From an uncultured Christensenellaceae bacterium (lineage in GTDB: Bacteria; Bacillota; Clostridia; Christensenellales; CAG-314), in NCBI GenBank assembly GCA_910585195.1, contig CAJUCX010000010.1, forward strand, positions 8,759 to 56,918: DNA of 48,160 nt, written 5' to 3'. Below are positions 8,426 to 16,725 of this stretch, in pieces (position 1 is the stretch's first letter; each line of letters begins with the position of its first letter). The translations under genes were made by a program, and so were the position numbers. Under the pieces are notes generated by a model that was not told the DNA's origin, did not search any database, and was given only the letters and a program-made list of their open reading frames with translations.

Positions 8426-9727
8426 ATGTTTGTAGTAACAAAATTCGGCGGTTCGTCGTTGGCGAGCGCAAAACAGTTCAAAAAGGTAAAAGACATCGTA
8501 CTTGCAGACCCAAAGAGAAAAATCGTGGTCGTGTCGGCGTTGGGCAAGAGAGATTCAAACGACAGCAAAATTACCGACTTGCTGTATATCTTGCACGCAC
8601 ATCTTAAATATTCCGTTCCTTACGAAGACGTTTGGAAGATTATTTACGACCGTTACGTAGAAGTAAGAGACGACTTGAAAATAGATTATAAAATAGAGGA
8701 CGAACTCAATTTGATTAAAAGTCAGCTTGACAAAAATATTCCGCAGGACTATTTGGTAAGCCGCGGTGAGTTTTTGGCCGGCAAACTTATGAGCAGTTAT
8801 TTGGGGTATGAATTTTTGGACGCCAAAGACGCGATAGAATTCAACTACGACGGCACTGTAAACTTCGACGCTACCGAGCAAAAGACAAAAGCCAAAATTG
8901 CAGAACTTAAAAAGGTTGTCGTGCCTGGGTTTTACGGCGCGTATGCAAACGGCGTAATCAAACTGTTTTCGCGCGGCGGCTCTGACATCACCGGCAGCAT
9001 TATGGCAAAGAGCGTAAACGCCTCTATTTACGAAAACTGGACGGACGTTTCAGGCATAATGGTTACCGACCCGCGCATAGTCAAAAATCCTAAGACAATA
9101 AAAGAAATCACCTACAACGAGTTGAGAGAATTGTCATATATGGGGGCAAACGTTTTGCACGAAGACAGTATCTTTCCTGTGCAGGAGCTTAACATTCCTA
9201 TCAAAATTCTCAACACAAACGAGCCAAATTGCGAAGGAACCATTATCAGCCACGAGTGCAAGGATAACAGTCAGGCAATTACCGGCATTGCAGGCAAAAA
9301 GAACTTCGTCGCAATAACCATAACCAAAATGCATATGTCAAACGAAGTGGGCTTTTTGCGTAAAGCGTTGTCGATTTTCGAGAGATATAACATCAGCGTA
9401 GAGCATATGCCTACGGGTATCGATACCACAAGCATAGTAGTAGCGCGCGACCAAGTAGAAAAATGTCTTTACGAGTTGGTAGTCGACATCAAGCAAGAAC
9501 TCAATGCGGAAGTTACCGTTTGGGAAGACGTCGCTTTAATTGCAGTCGTTGGCAGAAATATGGCAAACAAGCGCGGTTTGTGCGGCAAACTTTTGACTGT
9601 GCTTGGCGAAAACGGCGTAAATATGAAGATGATAGACCAAGGTCCGGACGAACTCAACATAATTTTGGGTATAAACAACTGCGATTACGAAAAGGCAATT
9701 AAAGTTATTTACGACAATATAATGTAA
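8426..9727 (+). CDS. lysC: Aspartate kinase
   Basis: It phosphorylates aspartate, the entry step for lysine, threonine and methionine. The 433-residue protein begins with the nucleotide-binding KFGGSSLAS, has SRGGSDITGS and the TDPRIV block in the kinase domain, and carries two C-terminal ACT domains (about residues 290-430), the usual site of amino-acid feedback. An AGAGGAAG tract precedes the ATG. It is last in the lysine-riboswitch operon, with a 113-bp gap after dapH that shows no clear promoter. Control by lysine is therefore likely at RNA level and, by family, also at the protein. Confidence 0.92.
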   Translation: MFVVTKFGGSSLASAKQFKKVKDIVLADPKRKIVVVSALGKRDSNDSKITDLLYILHAHLKYSVPYEDVWKIIYDRYVEVRDDLKIDYKIEDELNLIKSQLDKNIPQDYLVSRGEFLAGKLMSSYLGYEFLDAKDAIEFNYDGTVNFDATEQKTKAKIAELKKVVVPGFYGAYANGVIKLFSRGGSDITGSIMAKSVNASIYENWTDVSGIMVTDPRIVKNPKTIKEITYNELRELSYMGANVLHEDSIFPVQELNIPIKILNTNEPNCEGTIISHECKDNSQAITGIAGKKNFVAITITKMHMSNEVGFLRKALSIFERYNISVEHMPTGIDTTSIVVARDQVEKCLYELVVDIKQELNAEVTVWEDVALIAVVGRNMANKRGLCGKLLTVLGENGVNMKMIDQGPDELNIILGINNCDYEKAIKVIYDNIM

Positions 9728-9825
9728 TTTCATTATAAGTTAAAGTAAATAGTCTTATTGAAAAAGTAATAAAAACTATTTATACAAAGTCGTCCTAAAT
9801 GTATTGTTAAAATGTTGTTTTGATT

Positions 9826-9908
9826 TTGACATCAAGAAGATTTAGTAATAAAATTATATTTACAAGAAAATTACTTTTACTTTTACGGTAAAAGTAATTT
9901 GATTTTTT
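9826..9908 (+). promoter_or_regulatory. Promoter with hairpin-plus-T-run at the start of the thioesterase leader
   Basis: TTGACA (9826-9831), a 17-bp spacer and TAAAAT (9849-9854) predict a start near 9861. Seven bases on, AAATTACTTTTAC (9868-9880) pairs with GTAAAAGTAATTT (9888-9900), followed by GATTTTTT. The 5' leader therefore begins with a terminator-like hairpin just before the ribosome site at 9909. It may be an attenuator, or simply the lysC-operon terminator overlapped by a promoter. Confidence 0.65.
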
Positions 9909-9921
9909 AAGGGGATTTGAT

Positions 9922-10425
9922 ATGAAAGTAGTAAGCAAACAAAAGAACAGCAAAATGTGTATTATCTGCGGTCTTGACAATCCTTACGGAGTTAAAGCGC
10001 AGTTTTATAATATGGAAGACGACAGCGTAATGACGGTGTTTAAGTTTCACGAAAACCACCAAAGTTATCCGCTGCGTGTACACGGAGGTATGATTGCGGC
10101 AATGCTTGACGAGTTGGGACTTCGCGCGTGCTGGACAAAGGACGAAAACGTATGGGGTGTAACTATGTCATTGGAAGCAAAATACCGCAAGCCCGTACCT
10201 TACGGAGAAAAACTCATCGCAAAGGGCAAAGTTGTAAAAGAAAGCGAAAGATTTTTGCAGACCAAAGCCGAGATTTTCGACGTAAAGGGCAACCTCCTTG
10301 CCAACGCAACGGTAAACTACTTAAAACTTCAAGTATCGCAAATTGCAGGCAGCGGCGTAGACGAGCACGAAGAAATGTGCTACTTGATAGAAGACGGCGT
10401 AAAAGAAATAAATTTCGAGCAATAA
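9922..10425 (+). CDS. PaaI-like hotdog-fold thioesterase
   Basis: The 167-residue protein has the single hotdog-domain pattern of the PaaI/4HBT family: RVHGGMIAAMLDELG (about residues 53-67) corresponds to the HGG..aaLlDea helix that carries the active-site acid, and VTMSLEAKYRKPVPYGEKL is the following strand block. The family hydrolyses acyl-CoA thioesters. The substrate here cannot be read from sequence. An N-terminal CIICG (13-17) is a possible metal- or redox-active cysteine pair. AAGGGG precedes the ATG, and a terminator follows at 10443. Confidence 0.75.
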   Translation: MKVVSKQKNSKMCIICGLDNPYGVKAQFYNMEDDSVMTVFKFHENHQSYPLRVHGGMIAAMLDELGLRACWTKDENVWGVTMSLEAKYRKPVPYGEKLIAKGKVVKESERFLQTKAEIFDVKGNLLANATVNYLKLQVSQIAGSGVDEHEEMCYLIEDGVKEINFEQ

Positions 10426-10442
10426 AATCGCGAACTATAACT

Positions 10443-10476
10443 AAAAGGAACGGAAAAACTTTCCGTTCCTTTTTTA
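10443..10476 (+). terminator. Terminator of the thioesterase gene
   Basis: AGGAACGGAAA pairs with TTTCCGTTCCT, followed by a T-run. Confidence 0.85.
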
Positions 10477-10543
10477 TTTGCCGTAAGTAACGACAGATAT
10501 TTTTTGTATATTAACAACCGTGATTTTGTATTTTAGTTATACC

Positions 10544-10571
10544 AAAAAGGCATCGTGTTATACGATGCCTT
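10544..10571 (-). terminator. Terminator of mntP, overlapping its last codons
   Basis: On the - strand, AAGGCATCGT (10571-10562) pairs with ACGATGCCTT (10556-10547), followed by T residues. The 5' arm lies within the final codons of mntP, whose stop is at 10558-10560, so the coding end is also part of the terminator stem. Confidence 0.8.
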
Positions 10572-11112
10572 CTATAAAAATTTTAAGTCCTATTGCAATC
10601 AAGATTATGCCGCCGACAAGCGTTGCTTTGTCGGTAAGTATATCGCCGAATTTTATGCCTATTCTTACCGCCAAAATCGACAGCCCGAAGGTTATTACGC
10701 CTATTATGCCTACCGCCAAAAAGATATTGAAGGTTATGCCTACAAAACTTACGCCTACCGCAAGGGCGTCTATGCTTGTGGCTATTGCCTGCACAAACAG
10801 CATTTTCAGCGTAAGGTCTTTTGTCTTTTCCTCCTTGTCTTTTTTGAAAAAGAAGTCTGCAATCATTTTTGCACCGATAAATGCCAAAAGCACGAGAGCA
10901 ATCCAGTGGTCGTATTTTTCTATTACTTCGCTGAACAGCGAGCCGGCAAAATAACCTATAAGCGGCATTATCGCCTGAAACAACCCGAATGCAAATGCAA
11001 TAAGCAGAGTTTTTTTCCAATTCGGTTTGCTTACTATGCCGTTTGTGGTGGATACTGCAAAGGCGTCCATAGACAAACCTACGCCTATCAAAATAACGTC
11101 AAAAGCGTTCAT
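10558..11112 (-). CDS. mntP: Manganese efflux pump MntP
   Basis: The 184-residue membrane protein has six predicted helices in two repeated halves with the MntP signature: IGVGLSMDAFAVS in the first helix and AIATSIDALAVGVSF in the fourth, each with the Asp implicated in Mn2+ transport. By family it exports Mn2+ across the cytoplasmic membrane. AAGGA precedes the ATG at 11112. I looked for a yybP-ykoY manganese riboswitch upstream and do not see one. Confidence 0.9.
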   Translation of the reverse strand: MNAFDVILIGVGLSMDAFAVSTTNGIVSKPNWKKTLLIAFAFGLFQAIMPLIGYFAGSLFSEVIEKYDHWIALVLLAFIGAKMIADFFFKKDKEEKTKDLTLKMLFVQAIATSIDALAVGVSFVGITFNIFLAVGIIGVITFGLSILAVRIGIKFGDILTDKATLVGGIILIAIGLKIFIEGIV

Positions 11113-11361
11113 AAAAATTCCTTATAAGATTTTATATGTTTTTTCGTCGACGGTTAAAACAACAATGTCGAGTTACAAAAAAATATTTAAGTCGGTTTGG
11201 ATTTTGTATGAAATAAATTCTAGCAAAAAACCGAGTTGCCGTCAAAGAAATAAAGTAAGCGGCATAAACAAACTTTTTTAGCCGTAGTTCTGCAAAACTT
11301 TTTTTATTTTCTTAATTAAAAATCGGCTTAAATATCCAAAAATAAACAGGCAAATTTGTTA
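11113..11361. other. Intergenic region between mntP and polA, no gene seen
   Basis: This AT-rich divergent intergenic stretch holds the mntP ribosome site at its left edge. I find no RNA gene, convincing ORF or strong hairpin. The polA promoter follows at 11362. Confidence 0.5.
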
Positions 11362-11390
11362 TTGTGATTATTTGTTTTTTGGGTTATAAT
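11362..11390 (+). promoter_or_regulatory. Promoter upstream of polA
   Basis: TTGTGA (11362-11367), a 17-bp spacer and a perfect TATAAT (11385-11390). The leader to the ATG at 11486 is about 90 nt. Confidence 0.7.
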
Positions 11391-11485
11391 TAACGTATCA
11401 ATTTAATTGCAAAGGTATTATTAACTGCCGCGGCATTTATGTTATTGACTTTAAGCCGTATTGTTATTTTGCAACAGGGTGAAAA

Positions 11486-14032
11486 ATGGAAGAACAAAAA
11501 TTATTGATAATCGACGGAAACAGTTTGCTTAACAGAGCGTATTATGCAATTCCGCCGCTCAACAGCCACGACGGCAAAAACGTAAACGCAGTGTTTGGGT
11601 TTATAAATATTTTGTTTAAGGCTCTTACCGATATGCAGCCGACTCACCTTGTCATTACTTTCGATAAAAAGGGCAAAAATTTCAGACATCAGCTTTATGC
11701 AGACTATAAAGGCACGCGAAAGGGTATGCCCGATGACCTAGCACAGCAAATGCCGACATTGTTTGATTTGCTTGACAAAATGAAGATAAAAACCGTAGGC
11801 AAAAGCGGCGTGGAAGCCGACGACGTGATAGGCACGCTTGCCAAACGGTTTTCTCTGCCGACGGTCATAGTTTCCGGCGACAGAGATTTGTTGCAACTCA
11901 TAGACAAAAACACTCGCGTGCTTTTGACAAAGCGCGGCATAACCGACGTAGAGTGCGTAACGGAAAACAATATGCACGACCTTTTCGGTATGACCGCATC
12001 GCAAGTTGTGGAGTATAAGGCATTAAGAGGCGACAGCGCGGACAATATTCCGGGCGTCGCGGGAATAGGCGAAAAGACTGCAAAGTCTTTGCTTGACAAA
12101 TACGGCACTATAGAAGAAATTTACGACAATATTGCTGAAATAAACGGCAACGTACAGACAAAACTGCTTGCAGGCAAAGATATGGCTTTTTTATGTAAAA
12201 AACTTGCTACGATAAAGACCGACGTGGATTTGGACTGCACCGTAGACGACGCAAAATTTTTGCCAATTCCGTCAAGCGTAAAAGACGACTTCGAAAAGTT
12301 GGAGTTCAGAAGTTTATTAAAAAAATTGTCGGAGCTGTGCGACGATAAAGAAGCCGTCGCCGTAAACGAAGAAATTTTTGAAAACGTTTTGATAAATGAC
12401 GCCATAAGTTTACAGCGTTTGGCAACAGACTTGAAAGACAGCAAAAATTTAAGTTTTTATATATCGCAAAATATTTATATTGCGGCAGACGCGGGCAAAC
12501 AATACGAGGCGGAAATTTCCGCCGACGTTGACGGCGCGCTGACTTACGGCAAGGCAATGACGGCGTTAAAACCGCTGTTTGAAAACGACTCGGTAAAGAT
12601 TGTTTACGACGGCAAAGAACTGCGTCATCAGCTTGCAGAGTTTAATATACAGTTAAACAACGTCGCATACGATATTTCCATAATGCAATATTTGGTTGAA
12701 TACCGCACGTACAAAAATTTCGACCAATTAAAACAGGCTTACAACTTAAAGTCAAATGCCGCTGCACTGTTTAGGCTGGCAGATATATTGCACGAAAAAA
12801 TAACGCAAAACGGCACTCTCGATTTATATAAAAATATAGAATTGCCGCTGTCTAAACTGCTGTTCGAAATGGAACACAGCGGTTTTAAGGTAGACGTTGC
12901 CGTTTTGGAAGAACTCGGCGCAAGATATAAGACCGAGTTGGAAGAACTTACCGCCGCCGCTTACGAACTTGCCGGTGAAAAGTTTAATATCTTGAGCCCT
13001 AAGCAACTCGGGCATATTTTGTTTGAAAAGTTGGGGTTGCCTGCCGGTAAAAAGACGAGAACGGGCTACTCTACGGAAAACGATATTTTAGAGAGAATAA
13101 AAGACCTGCACCCGATTGTTTCGGTAGTGCAAAACATACGCAAGACTTCAAAATTGTCGGGCACTTATATAGAGGGCTTCCGTCCGCTTATCGGCAAAGA
13201 CGACCATCTCATACACACCAAATTCAACCAAACGCTTACGTCGACAGGCAGATTGAGCAGCAGCGAGCCTAACTTGCAAAACCTGCCCGTAAGAGAAGAA
13301 GACGGCAAAGAAATAAGAAAGATGTTTATACCTACAAAAGATATAATTATTTCTGCCGATTACAGTCAAATAGAACTGCGGCTCTTGGCGCATTTTTCCG
13401 GCGACGAAAATTTGATTGACGCTTTCAACACAGGCAAAGACATACACTCTATGGTTGCGCAGGACATCTTCGGCGTGCCTGCGGAGATGGTAAACGCCAA
13501 TATGCGCCGTATGGCAAAGGGCGTCAACTTCGGCATAATTTACGGCATAAGCGACTTTGGTTTGGGACAAAACTTGGGCATAACCGCCATTAAAGCAAAG
13601 CAATATATCAACAAGTATTTCGAGAGTTATCCTAAAATAAAAGAATACTTAAACAGCAGCGTAGAGTTTGCAAGACAAAACGGTTACGTTACCACAATTA
13701 CGGGCAGACGCAGACAGATACCGGAAATTTCGTCTACAAACTATACTATACGCACCTTTGGAGAGCGCGCCGCAATGAATATGCCTTTGCAGGGCAGCGC
13801 GGCTGACGTAATAAAAGTTGCAATGATAAACGTCGACGCAGAGCTTAAAAGATTAAATTTGCAAAGCAAACTCATTTTGCAAATTCACGACGAATTGGTA
13901 CTTGACGCCGTTGCCGACGAAGAAGAAACGGTAAAACGCATTTTGAAAGAACAAATGACGGATTGTTTCAACTTAAAGGTGAAAATGGAAATAAATATAG
14001 AAAGCGGAAAAAATTTGTATGAAGCAAAATAA
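11486..14032 (+). CDS. polA: DNA polymerase I
   Basis: The 848-residue protein carries an N-terminal 5' nuclease (about 1-290; GVEADDVIGT, SGDRDLLQL, helix-hairpin-helix around DNIPGVAGIGEKTA), a middle 3'-5' exonuclease-like region (about 300-470) and a family-A polymerase C-terminal half (SADYSQIELR, the RRMAKGVNFGIIYG O-helix, QIHDELVLD). It fills gaps and removes RNA primers in replication and repair. The middle region lacks the DxE metal ligands seen in E. coli (the corresponding strand reads LSFYISQ), so proofreading is predicted absent, as in Bacillus and Thermus Pol I. It is followed 36 bp later by coaE. Confidence 0.95.
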   Translation: MEEQKLLIIDGNSLLNRAYYAIPPLNSHDGKNVNAVFGFINILFKALTDMQPTHLVITFDKKGKNFRHQLYADYKGTRKGMPDDLAQQMPTLFDLLDKMKIKTVGKSGVEADDVIGTLAKRFSLPTVIVSGDRDLLQLIDKNTRVLLTKRGITDVECVTENNMHDLFGMTASQVVEYKALRGDSADNIPGVAGIGEKTAKSLLDKYGTIEEIYDNIAEINGNVQTKLLAGKDMAFLCKKLATIKTDVDLDCTVDDAKFLPIPSSVKDDFEKLEFRSLLKKLSELCDDKEAVAVNEEIFENVLINDAISLQRLATDLKDSKNLSFYISQNIYIAADAGKQYEAEISADVDGALTYGKAMTALKPLFENDSVKIVYDGKELRHQLAEFNIQLNNVAYDISIMQYLVEYRTYKNFDQLKQAYNLKSNAAALFRLADILHEKITQNGTLDLYKNIELPLSKLLFEMEHSGFKVDVAVLEELGARYKTELEELTAAAYELAGEKFNILSPKQLGHILFEKLGLPAGKKTRTGYSTENDILERIKDLHPIVSVVQNIRKTSKLSGTYIEGFRPLIGKDDHLIHTKFNQTLTSTGRLSSSEPNLQNLPVREEDGKEIRKMFIPTKDIIISADYSQIELRLLAHFSGDENLIDAFNTGKDIHSMVAQDIFGVPAEMVNANMRRMAKGVNFGIIYGISDFGLGQNLGITAIKAKQYINKYFESYPKIKEYLNSSVEFARQNGYVTTITGRRRQIPEISSTNYTIRTFGERAAMNMPLQGSAADVIKVAMINVDAELKRLNLQSKLILQIHDELVLDAVADEEETVKRILKEQMTDCFNLKVKMEINIESGKNLYEAK

Positions 14033-14068
14033 ATTTTGTTTTATACTTGTTGAAATTAAAGAGAGGAT

Positions 14069-14647
14069 ATGAACCGAATTAAAATCGCATTGACGGGCGG
14101 CATAGGCAGCGGAAAAAGCGCCGTTGCCGCCATATTGCAAAGGCACGGCTATTTCGTTATAGATTGCGACGAGATAACAAAAAAACTTTATCAAAAGCAA
14201 AGCACAGTAAAACTTATTGCGGATACTTTTGGATGTGAATTTGTTTCCGACAGTAAAATCGACACCAAAAAACTTGGCGCCGCAGTCTTTGCGGACGAAA
14301 AAAAACTGAAAAAGTTGAACTTGCTTGTGCATCCGCTTATTTTTGAAGAAATGAAAGCACAAACGGAAAAATCGGGGGCGGATATAGTATTTGTACAGAT
14401 ACCGTTGCTGTTTGAAACGTGTATGCAAAACTATTTTGACAAAATTTGGTTAATTACCGCAAAGGAAGAAGCGAGAATAAGCCGCGTAAAAAACCGCGAC
14501 AATCTTGACGAAACGCAAATAAAAAACCGAATAAACAGCCAAATGAAGGACGAGGAAAAGGCAAAATTTGCAGACGTAGTCATAAACAACGACGGCAGTT
14601 TGCAAGATTTGCAGGAAACCGTTGCAAATTGCATAAAAAACTTGTAG
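14069..14647 (+). CDS. coaE: Dephospho-CoA kinase
   Basis: It phosphorylates dephospho-CoA to coenzyme A, the last step of CoA synthesis. The 192-residue P-loop protein shows LTGGIGSGKSAVA (Walker A, residues 7-19), DCDEITKKLY with the substrate-binding Asp, the VHPLIFEEM lid region and the VFVQIPLLFE segment. AGAGAGG lies upstream of the ATG. The polA-coaE order is common in Firmicutes. The downstream transglycosylase gene starts within about 90 bp and may be cotranscribed. Confidence 0.93.
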   Translation: MNRIKIALTGGIGSGKSAVAAILQRHGYFVIDCDEITKKLYQKQSTVKLIADTFGCEFVSDSKIDTKKLGAAVFADEKKLKKLNLLVHPLIFEEMKAQTEKSGADIVFVQIPLLFETCMQNYFDKIWLITAKEEARISRVKNRDNLDETQIKNRINSQMKDEEKAKFADVVINNDGSLQDLQETVANCIKNL

Positions 14648-14735
14648 ACAAAAACGGCAAAACAGACGGCATTTGCGCATACTATTTATACGGAAGATTA
14701 AAAATCCGAATAACTGTAAGGAGTTGCAAATCAGT

Positions 14736-15269
14736 TTGGCAAAAACAGGCAAAATAAAAAAGACGGCTATAACTTTTTGTGCGGTCGTTGCTGTGTTGTT
14801 TTTAATAGGGCTTATTTGGAGTAAATATATTTGGTTCGACAAAAAGTACGACGCGGACGTTGCAAATTACGGCAGTCAGTACGGAGTGTCTCAAGACCTT
14901 ATTTATTCCGTAATTAAGGCAGAAAGCAATTTTGACGAGGACGCTGCTTCCGACCGCGGTGCGGTAGGGCTTATGCAGATTATGCCGTCTACCGCTGCAT
15001 TTGTGGCGCAAAGTCTTGACGAAGACAGTTTCGACCTTAAAGACCCAAAACAAAATATGCGTTACGGCATTTTTTATCTGTCATATCTTGCGACTAAATT
15101 TGACGACGAAACCGAAGTGCTTGCCGCTTACAACGCGGGAGAGGGCACCGTTAAAAAATGGCTGACGGAGCAAAACGGCAGTTTGAAGCAAATTCCTTAC
15201 GGTGAGACTAAAAGATATATACAAAAAATAGAGTTTTATAAAAAAGTTTACAACGCTTTGTATAAATAA
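14736..15269 (+). CDS. Membrane-anchored lytic transglycosylase (SLT domain)
   Basis: The protein is 177 residues if started at the TTG at 14736, which has AAGGAG 12 bases upstream; a TTG at 14673 gives a longer form with no ribosome site. One N-terminal transmembrane segment (about 10-28) is followed by an SLT/MltE-like domain: the catalytic Glu63 in VIKAESNFDEDA, GAVGLMQIMPSTA and the late LAAYNAGEG motif. The enzyme should cleave peptidoglycan glycan strands outside the membrane, forming 1,6-anhydro ends. The domain architecture matches YjbJ/Slt-like proteins encoded after coaE in many Firmicutes. A terminator follows. Confidence 0.88.
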   Translation: MAKTGKIKKTAITFCAVVAVLFLIGLIWSKYIWFDKKYDADVANYGSQYGVSQDLIYSVIKAESNFDEDAASDRGAVGLMQIMPSTAAFVAQSLDEDSFDLKDPKQNMRYGIFYLSYLATKFDDETEVLAAYNAGEGTVKKWLTEQNGSLKQIPYGETKRYIQKIEFYKKVYNALYK

Positions 15270-15302
15270 ACCGCGCTTTAATTACAGCGCGGTTTTTATT
15301 TT
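15268..15302 (+). terminator. Terminator of the transglycosylase gene
   Basis: AAACCGCGCT pairs with AGCGCGGTTT, followed by TTTTTATTTTA. Confidence 0.85.
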
Positions 15303-15330
15303 ATAAAAAATTTTATTTAATTTTGCAAAT

Positions 15331-15355
15331 AAAAATTGCCGTAAATTTACGGCAA
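15331..15355 (-). terminator. Terminator of the - strand gene at 15366-16592
   Basis: TTGCCGTAAA pairs with TTTACGGCAA, a perfect palindrome. On the - strand a T-run (complement of 15331-15335) follows. Confidence 0.75.
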
Positions 15356-15365
15356 CTAAATTTTG

Positions 15366-16592
15366 TTATGCAAGTTTTTCCACCGCGGCAGAGTCTTCTA
15401 TAAGCAAGACGTATTGAAACAAATCCGCCGTGTTTTTGCCGAAACCGTTTATAAATACCTGTTGCTTTGCGTAAATGCTGTCCCGTCCGTCAAGTTTAAG
15501 CAAAGTCAACGAAGTAGGCGAGTTTCCGAAATTGTTGAACTCTTGTTCGTACATAGTTTGACCGATACCGACGCAATTTCCGTTTGTGTCGAGCCTTTGC
15601 GAGTTTTTGTAACTGAACCTTACCGAGCAAATTTTGCCGTCAAGACCTAACGTTTGGTTTATCTGCACCGCAAGCGGGTCGGCAGCCGCACCATTGTTTT
15701 TGGGTGAAAGATAAACAAGTTCTTGGCTGAATTGTCCGAAAAATTTAGAGTTTGATTTGTCTGCATACACAATGCGGAAGTTTTTGTACATTACGTCGTC
15801 TTTGTTTTGTTTTTTCTCGTCGTCGTACAGTTTTGAATATATGCCGTTAACGATGCAGGCATAGTCCGCATAATTCTTGTCAAGAGAAGTAGCAAGCGAG
15901 TTTTTGGAGAGTTCTATGTCGTCTTGCAAATCGCCGAAAACTTCTTTTAAGGAAGATGCAGAGTAATTTACGTCGCTCTTTAAGTTTGAAAGTTTAAGCC
16001 AGTTGTCTTGCAAGTCTTCCGGCACTTCTTTTATTTCGCTTACGATGTTTTGCAAAATTACGATTGCGTTTTTTACTGTGGCGTCGCTTAACTCTGCGTC
16101 AAGACCGTTTAAGTGCAGTTTTTTGTTTTGCGTTAACCCGTCGTTGTAATCTTTAAGTTTGCGGAAAAACTCTTTTGCGCTTTTATTGTTTGCCAAATGG
16201 TTTTTAGGCATAACTTCAAACACACCGTCAAGCGTTTCTTCCAAGCCCGTTTCCATATATTCATTCAGGCGTATGCATAAAGAATGCGGCAACTCGAACA
16301 ACAGTTCCGTTACGTTGTAGTTTTTGTTTAGCGTTTTTATAAGCGTCATTTGCGCAGTGTAGTTTTTTTGCGAGCCGCTTTCTTCACCGGCCAAAAATAC
16401 CGTATAGTTGCTGTTCAATAGTTTGGTGGCATTGTTGCCGTTTTGGTCTAGATGTACGTAGTTGCCTTCGAGATACGAGTTTATCTGGCTTTTGGTTACA
16501 AAAAAATCTATAACAAAAAAAGCCGCGCCCGCAAGCAACATAAAGCCCAAGATGATGCTTATACAAATTGCATAAAGTTTTTTTCTTGTCAT
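15366..16592 (-). CDS. Membrane-anchored protein resembling the erythromycin esterase fold
   Basis: The 408-residue protein has one N-terminal membrane segment (about 6-31) and an extracytoplasmic remainder. Residues 63-110 (VFLAGEESGSQKNYTAQM, then LLFELPHSLCIRLNEYMETG) resemble the start of the Ere/succinoglycan-biosynthesis esterase fold, where the motif is GExxHG followed by a Glu-bearing strand. Here GEESGS (69-74) has no His, so the usual catalytic histidine is missing at that place. The middle part (about 190-270) is helix-rich. The match is a short-motif judgement and could be chance. No ribosome site precedes the ATG, but a TGT-TATAAT box sits seven bases away, suggesting a leaderless message. 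The function is unknown. Confidence 0.6.
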   Translation of the reverse strand: MTRKKLYAICISIILGFMLLAGAAFFVIDFFVTKSQINSYLEGNYVHLDQNGNNATKLLNSNYTVFLAGEESGSQKNYTAQMTLIKTLNKNYNVTELLFELPHSLCIRLNEYMETGLEETLDGVFEVMPKNHLANNKSAKEFFRKLKDYNDGLTQNKKLHLNGLDAELSDATVKNAIVILQNIVSEIKEVPEDLQDNWLKLSNLKSDVNYSASSLKEVFGDLQDDIELSKNSLATSLDKNYADYACIVNGIYSKLYDDEKKQNKDDVMYKNFRIVYADKSNSKFFGQFSQELVYLSPKNNGAAADPLAVQINQTLGLDGKICSVRFSYKNSQRLDTNGNCVGIGQTMYEQEFNNFGNSPTSLTLLKLDGRDSIYAKQQVFINGFGKNTADLFQYVLLIEDSAAVEKLA

Positions 16593-16599
16593 ATTTGAA

Positions 16600-16608
16600 A
16601 TTATAACA
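16600..16608 (-). promoter_or_regulatory. Extended -10 box placing transcription start at the ATG
   Basis: On the - strand, TG-T-TATAAT (16608-16600) ends seven bases before the ATG at 16592, and the -35 is weak. The predicted start coincides with the initiation codon, and no ribosome site is present. Confidence 0.55.
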
Positions 16609-16673
16609 CAGTTTCGCTAAAAACAAAATTATTTTGCAATAAATAAAATTGCCGATGACAACAATAAAAATTA

Positions 16674-16702
16674 TTGCTACTTGACGCCGTTTGTAGTAAA
16701 AT
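16674..16702 (+). promoter_or_regulatory. Promoter of the PNPOx-like gene
   Basis: TTGCTA (16674-16679), a 17-bp spacer and TAAAAT (16697-16702), 24 bp before the ATG. Confidence 0.55.
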
Positions 16703-16725
16703 TGTCGGCGTAAGGGGTGTTTGAT

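Noticed and set aside
11113..11361. Manganese (yybP-ykoY) riboswitch upstream of mntP
   Set aside because: The conserved paired loops and helices of that aptamer are not visible on the - strand.
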